In this document: piece by piece, positions 62,114 through 64,000 of the stretch
How positions within the stretch are numbered: position 1 is the stretch's first letter
Layout: every line of letters starts with the position of its first letter
Assembly: GCA_036924285.1 (NCBI GenBank)
Contig: JAYKYS010000012.1
Coordinates: forward strand, 9,052,001 to 9,116,000
Reading direction: 5' to 3'
Length of the DNA stretch: 64,000 nt
DNA from: Asterella californica
Taxonomy: Eukaryota; Streptophyta; Marchantiopsida; Marchantiales; Aytoniaceae
Position numbers and translations under genes: made by a program
Notes under the pieces: model-generated
What the model was told of the DNA's origin: nothing
Database searches by the model: none
The model's input: the letters and a program-made list of their open reading frames with translations, nothing else

Positions 62114-62197
62114 GAGGCGGGGGAGACTCGAACTCCCGACCTCCAGCAGCTTCTCAGCCTTTTATACTGGCGCGCTAGCCTCTTCCGCCACCGCCCT
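62114..62197 (-). tRNA. tRNA-like copy 62 (type D), consensus
   Basis: Consensus body. Next copy 1,027 bp on. Confidence 0.6.
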
Positions 62198-63140
62198 GGA
62201 TGTCTAGATTATAGACAGGTCCCATTTTATGAACTAACCAGCCAAGTAAGTACAACATCGTGAGCAAACAGTTCTAGACGGTTTGCAAAAATTGCACTCA
62301 TGTTTGTTGCAGGCTTGTTACAAGAACCCCAAGCTAATGAACCGTATAAGCATGCTCTATCAATCACCTTTGGGGAACTTTTGCTCGGTTTCTGTTCATA
62401 AATCTCATATAAAAGTTCTATAGTAAGTTCTAGTGAAAATCTGAATATTTATGAGTAATTGTTAAATAACAGTCGTGTCTAGAATTGCAGAAAAAAACGT
62501 GGATCGATGCGTTTACGAAAGTAACAAGAGCGATAGAATTAGTTTAATCCATATATTATTTAATAAAGTAAAAAAGAAAATAAACCCAATGTCAAACTGT
62601 TTGAAGAACAGTTTTGTGGTGTTCTTATACATGTTCGTGTTTCTGACTATGAAGTTGATGTTCCTTAAGATCCATTTAAGGACTGCAGTGGGGGAATTTT
62701 ACTTTGAAACATAAAGGTATATTATTTTTAATTTCTAGAATAAATATAAAGAAGTATGTAGGTACAGATGCTCAAAATTGGTTTCCCTATGAAGTTGATG
62801 TTCCTTAAGATACATTTAATGACTGCAGTGGGGGAATTTTACTTTGAAACATAAAGGTATATTATTTTTAATTTCTAGAATGAATATAAAGAAGTTGATG
62901 TTCCTTAAGATCCATTTAAGGACTGCAGTGGGGGGATTTTACTTTGAAACATAAAGATATATTATTTTTAATTTCTAGAATAAATATAGAGAAGTTGATG
63001 TTCCTTAAGATCCATTTAAGGACTGCAGTGGGGGAATTTTTACTTTGAAACATAAAGGTATATTATTTTTAATTTCTAGAATAAATAGAAAGAAGTATGT
63101 AGCTACAGATGCTGAAAATTGGTTTCCCTCAAAAGATTTT

Positions 63141-63224
63141 GAGGCGGGGGAGACTCGAACTCCCGACCTCCAGCAGCTTCTCAGCCTTTTATACTGGCGC
63201 GCTAGCCTCTTCCGCCACCGCCCT
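63141..63224 (-). tRNA. tRNA-like copy 63 (type D), consensus
   Basis: Consensus body. One base of the terminator palindrome centre is changed (AAAAGATTTT on the + strand), leaving TTTT intact. This is the last tRNA-like copy in the window. Confidence 0.6.
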
Positions 63225-64000
63225 GGATGTCTAGATTATAGACAGGTCCCATTTTATGAACTAACCAGCCAAGTAAGTACAACATCGTGAGCAAACAGTT
63301 CTAGACGGTTTGCAAAAATTGCACTCATGTTTGTTGCAGGCTTGTTACAAGAACCCCAAGCTAATGAACCGTATAAGCATGCTCTATCAATCACCTTTGG
63401 GGAACTTTTGCTCGGTTTCTGTTCATAAATCTCATATAAAAGTTCTATAGTAAGTTCTAGTGAAAATCTGAATATTTATGAGTAATTGTTAAATAACAGT
63501 CGTGTCTAGAATTGCAGAAAAAAACGTGGATCGATGCGTTTACGAAAGTAACAAGAGCGATAGAATTAGTTTAATCCATATATTATTTAATAAAGTAAAA
63601 AAGAAAATAAACCCAATGTCAAACTGTTTGAAGAACAGTTTTGTGGTGTTCTTATACATGTTCGTGTTTCTGACTATGAAGTTGATGTTCCTTAAGATCC
63701 ATTTAAGGACTGCAGTGGGGGAATTTTACTTTGAAACATAAAGGTATATTATTTTTAATTTCTAGAATAAATATAAAGAAGTATGTAGGTACAGATGCTC
63801 AAAATTGGTTTCCCTATGAAGTTGATGTTCCTTAAGATACATTTAATGACTGCAGTGGGGGAATTTTACTTTGAAACATAAAGGTATATTATTTTTAATT
63901 TCTAGAATGAATATAAAGAAGTTGATGTTCCTTAAGATCCATTTAAGGACTGCAGTGGGGGGATTTTACTTTGAAACATAAAGATATATTATTTTTAATT

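Larger units (their letters stand above)
1..64000. repeat. Tandem array of ~1-kb tRNA-like units (whole window)
   Basis: Every part of the window belongs to one head-to-tail array. Successive tRNA-like elements all lie on the minus strand, with start-to-start spacings of 626 to 1,465 bp, most often 1,009-1,027, 924/925 or 784. Each unit has the same internal order: tRNA-like element, ~275 bp spacer, intron-like 50 bp, exon-like open segment, then a tract of 100/140-bp subrepeats leading to the next tRNA-like element. Length differences come mainly from the number of subrepeats. No stretch longer than 300 bases falls outside this scheme. The array continues past both window edges: the first unit is cut inside its tRNA and the last inside its subrepeat tract. 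Confidence 0.97.
52250..64000. repeat. Higher-order region of four unit types, A-B-C-D-A-D-A-B-C-D-D
   Basis: Type A has CCATAGCC(C/T)T and the perfected palindrome. Type B has, near its end, the shortened A run and GGTTTTTGTTC. Type C has CTCTCGCGC and CCTAGATG. Type D has AAGTAAGTACAAC and CTAATGAACC. Units B, C, D at 53,935/54,958/55,981 recur at 60,068/61,091/62,114 (offset 6,133); the A-D pair recurs at about 2,043 bp. Confidence 0.88.

Noticed and set aside
1..64000. 5S or other rRNA gene tandem array
   Set aside because: No 5S, 18S, 5.8S or 28S core sequence is seen; the only RNA-like element is the tRNA-like one.
1..64000. Autonomous transposon, retroelement or viral insertion
   Set aside because: No long reading frame, terminal repeat pair or target duplication that interrupts the array was found; all sequence fits the tandem unit. 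A SINE origin of the tRNA-like part remains possible, but tail and target duplications are not visible.

Overview
The whole 64-kb window is one uninterrupted tandem array with no single-copy DNA. The repeated unit is about 1 kb, with a range of 626 to 1,465 bp. It contains, in order on the + strand: (i) an 84-bp tRNA-like gene on the minus strand; (ii) about 275 bp of unique-looking, moderately GC-rich sequence; (iii) a 50-bp intron-like stretch followed by a short stop-free segment of about 64 codons; and (iv) a tract of 100-bp or 140-bp subrepeats built around a small inverted repeat (CCTTAA, 7 bp, TTAAGG). I place 62 complete tRNA-like copies plus one cut by the left window edge, all in the same orientation. 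I see no rRNA, no transposase or reverse transcriptase, no CRISPR array and no convincing protein-coding gene.

The sequence suggests a nuclear eukaryotic genome. The tRNA-like element has internal A-box and B-box matches of the eukaryotic Pol III type, no encoded CCA end, and a TTTT run six bases past its 3' end. A CATAAAA box lies about 30 bases upstream. The array is AT-rich and organised like a satellite, with several layers of recent duplication. I cannot name the species. The tRNA resembles a long-variable-arm (class II, Leu/Ser-like) tRNA, but its anticodon arm is imperfect and its position 34-36 triplet would be AAA. It is more likely a tRNA-derived element or tRNA pseudogene family than a normal leucine tRNA set.

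Layout by region (boundaries approximate): 1-5,435 is copy 1 of a 5.4-kb block. Units at 5,435-7,840 are arranged in a way not repeated elsewhere in the window. The segment 7,840-23,230 is copy 1 of a 15.4-kb block and contains copy 2 of the 5.4-kb block at 9,786-15,220. A bridging segment, 23,230-23,760, resembles sequence near 46.9-47.3 kb. The segment 23,762-39,146 is copy 2 of the 15.4-kb block, with 5.4-kb copy 3 at 25,708-31,142. The segment 39,146-46,083 is a further tandem copy of the last 7 kb of that block. A dimeric 1,849-bp higher-order repeat occurs three times at about 46,450-52,250. From 52,250 to the end, four unit types (A, B, C, D) are arranged A-B-C-D-A-D-A-B-C-D-D.

The array therefore reads as an unequal-exchange product made of Pol III-type units, carrying several small-scale inversions and fold-back insertions that look like template-switch scars. 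The most notable observations are the array itself, a precise inversion of a 7-bp core between short inverted repeats, a 12-bp fold-back hairpin insertion, and the palindrome that couples the tRNA 3' end to its terminator.
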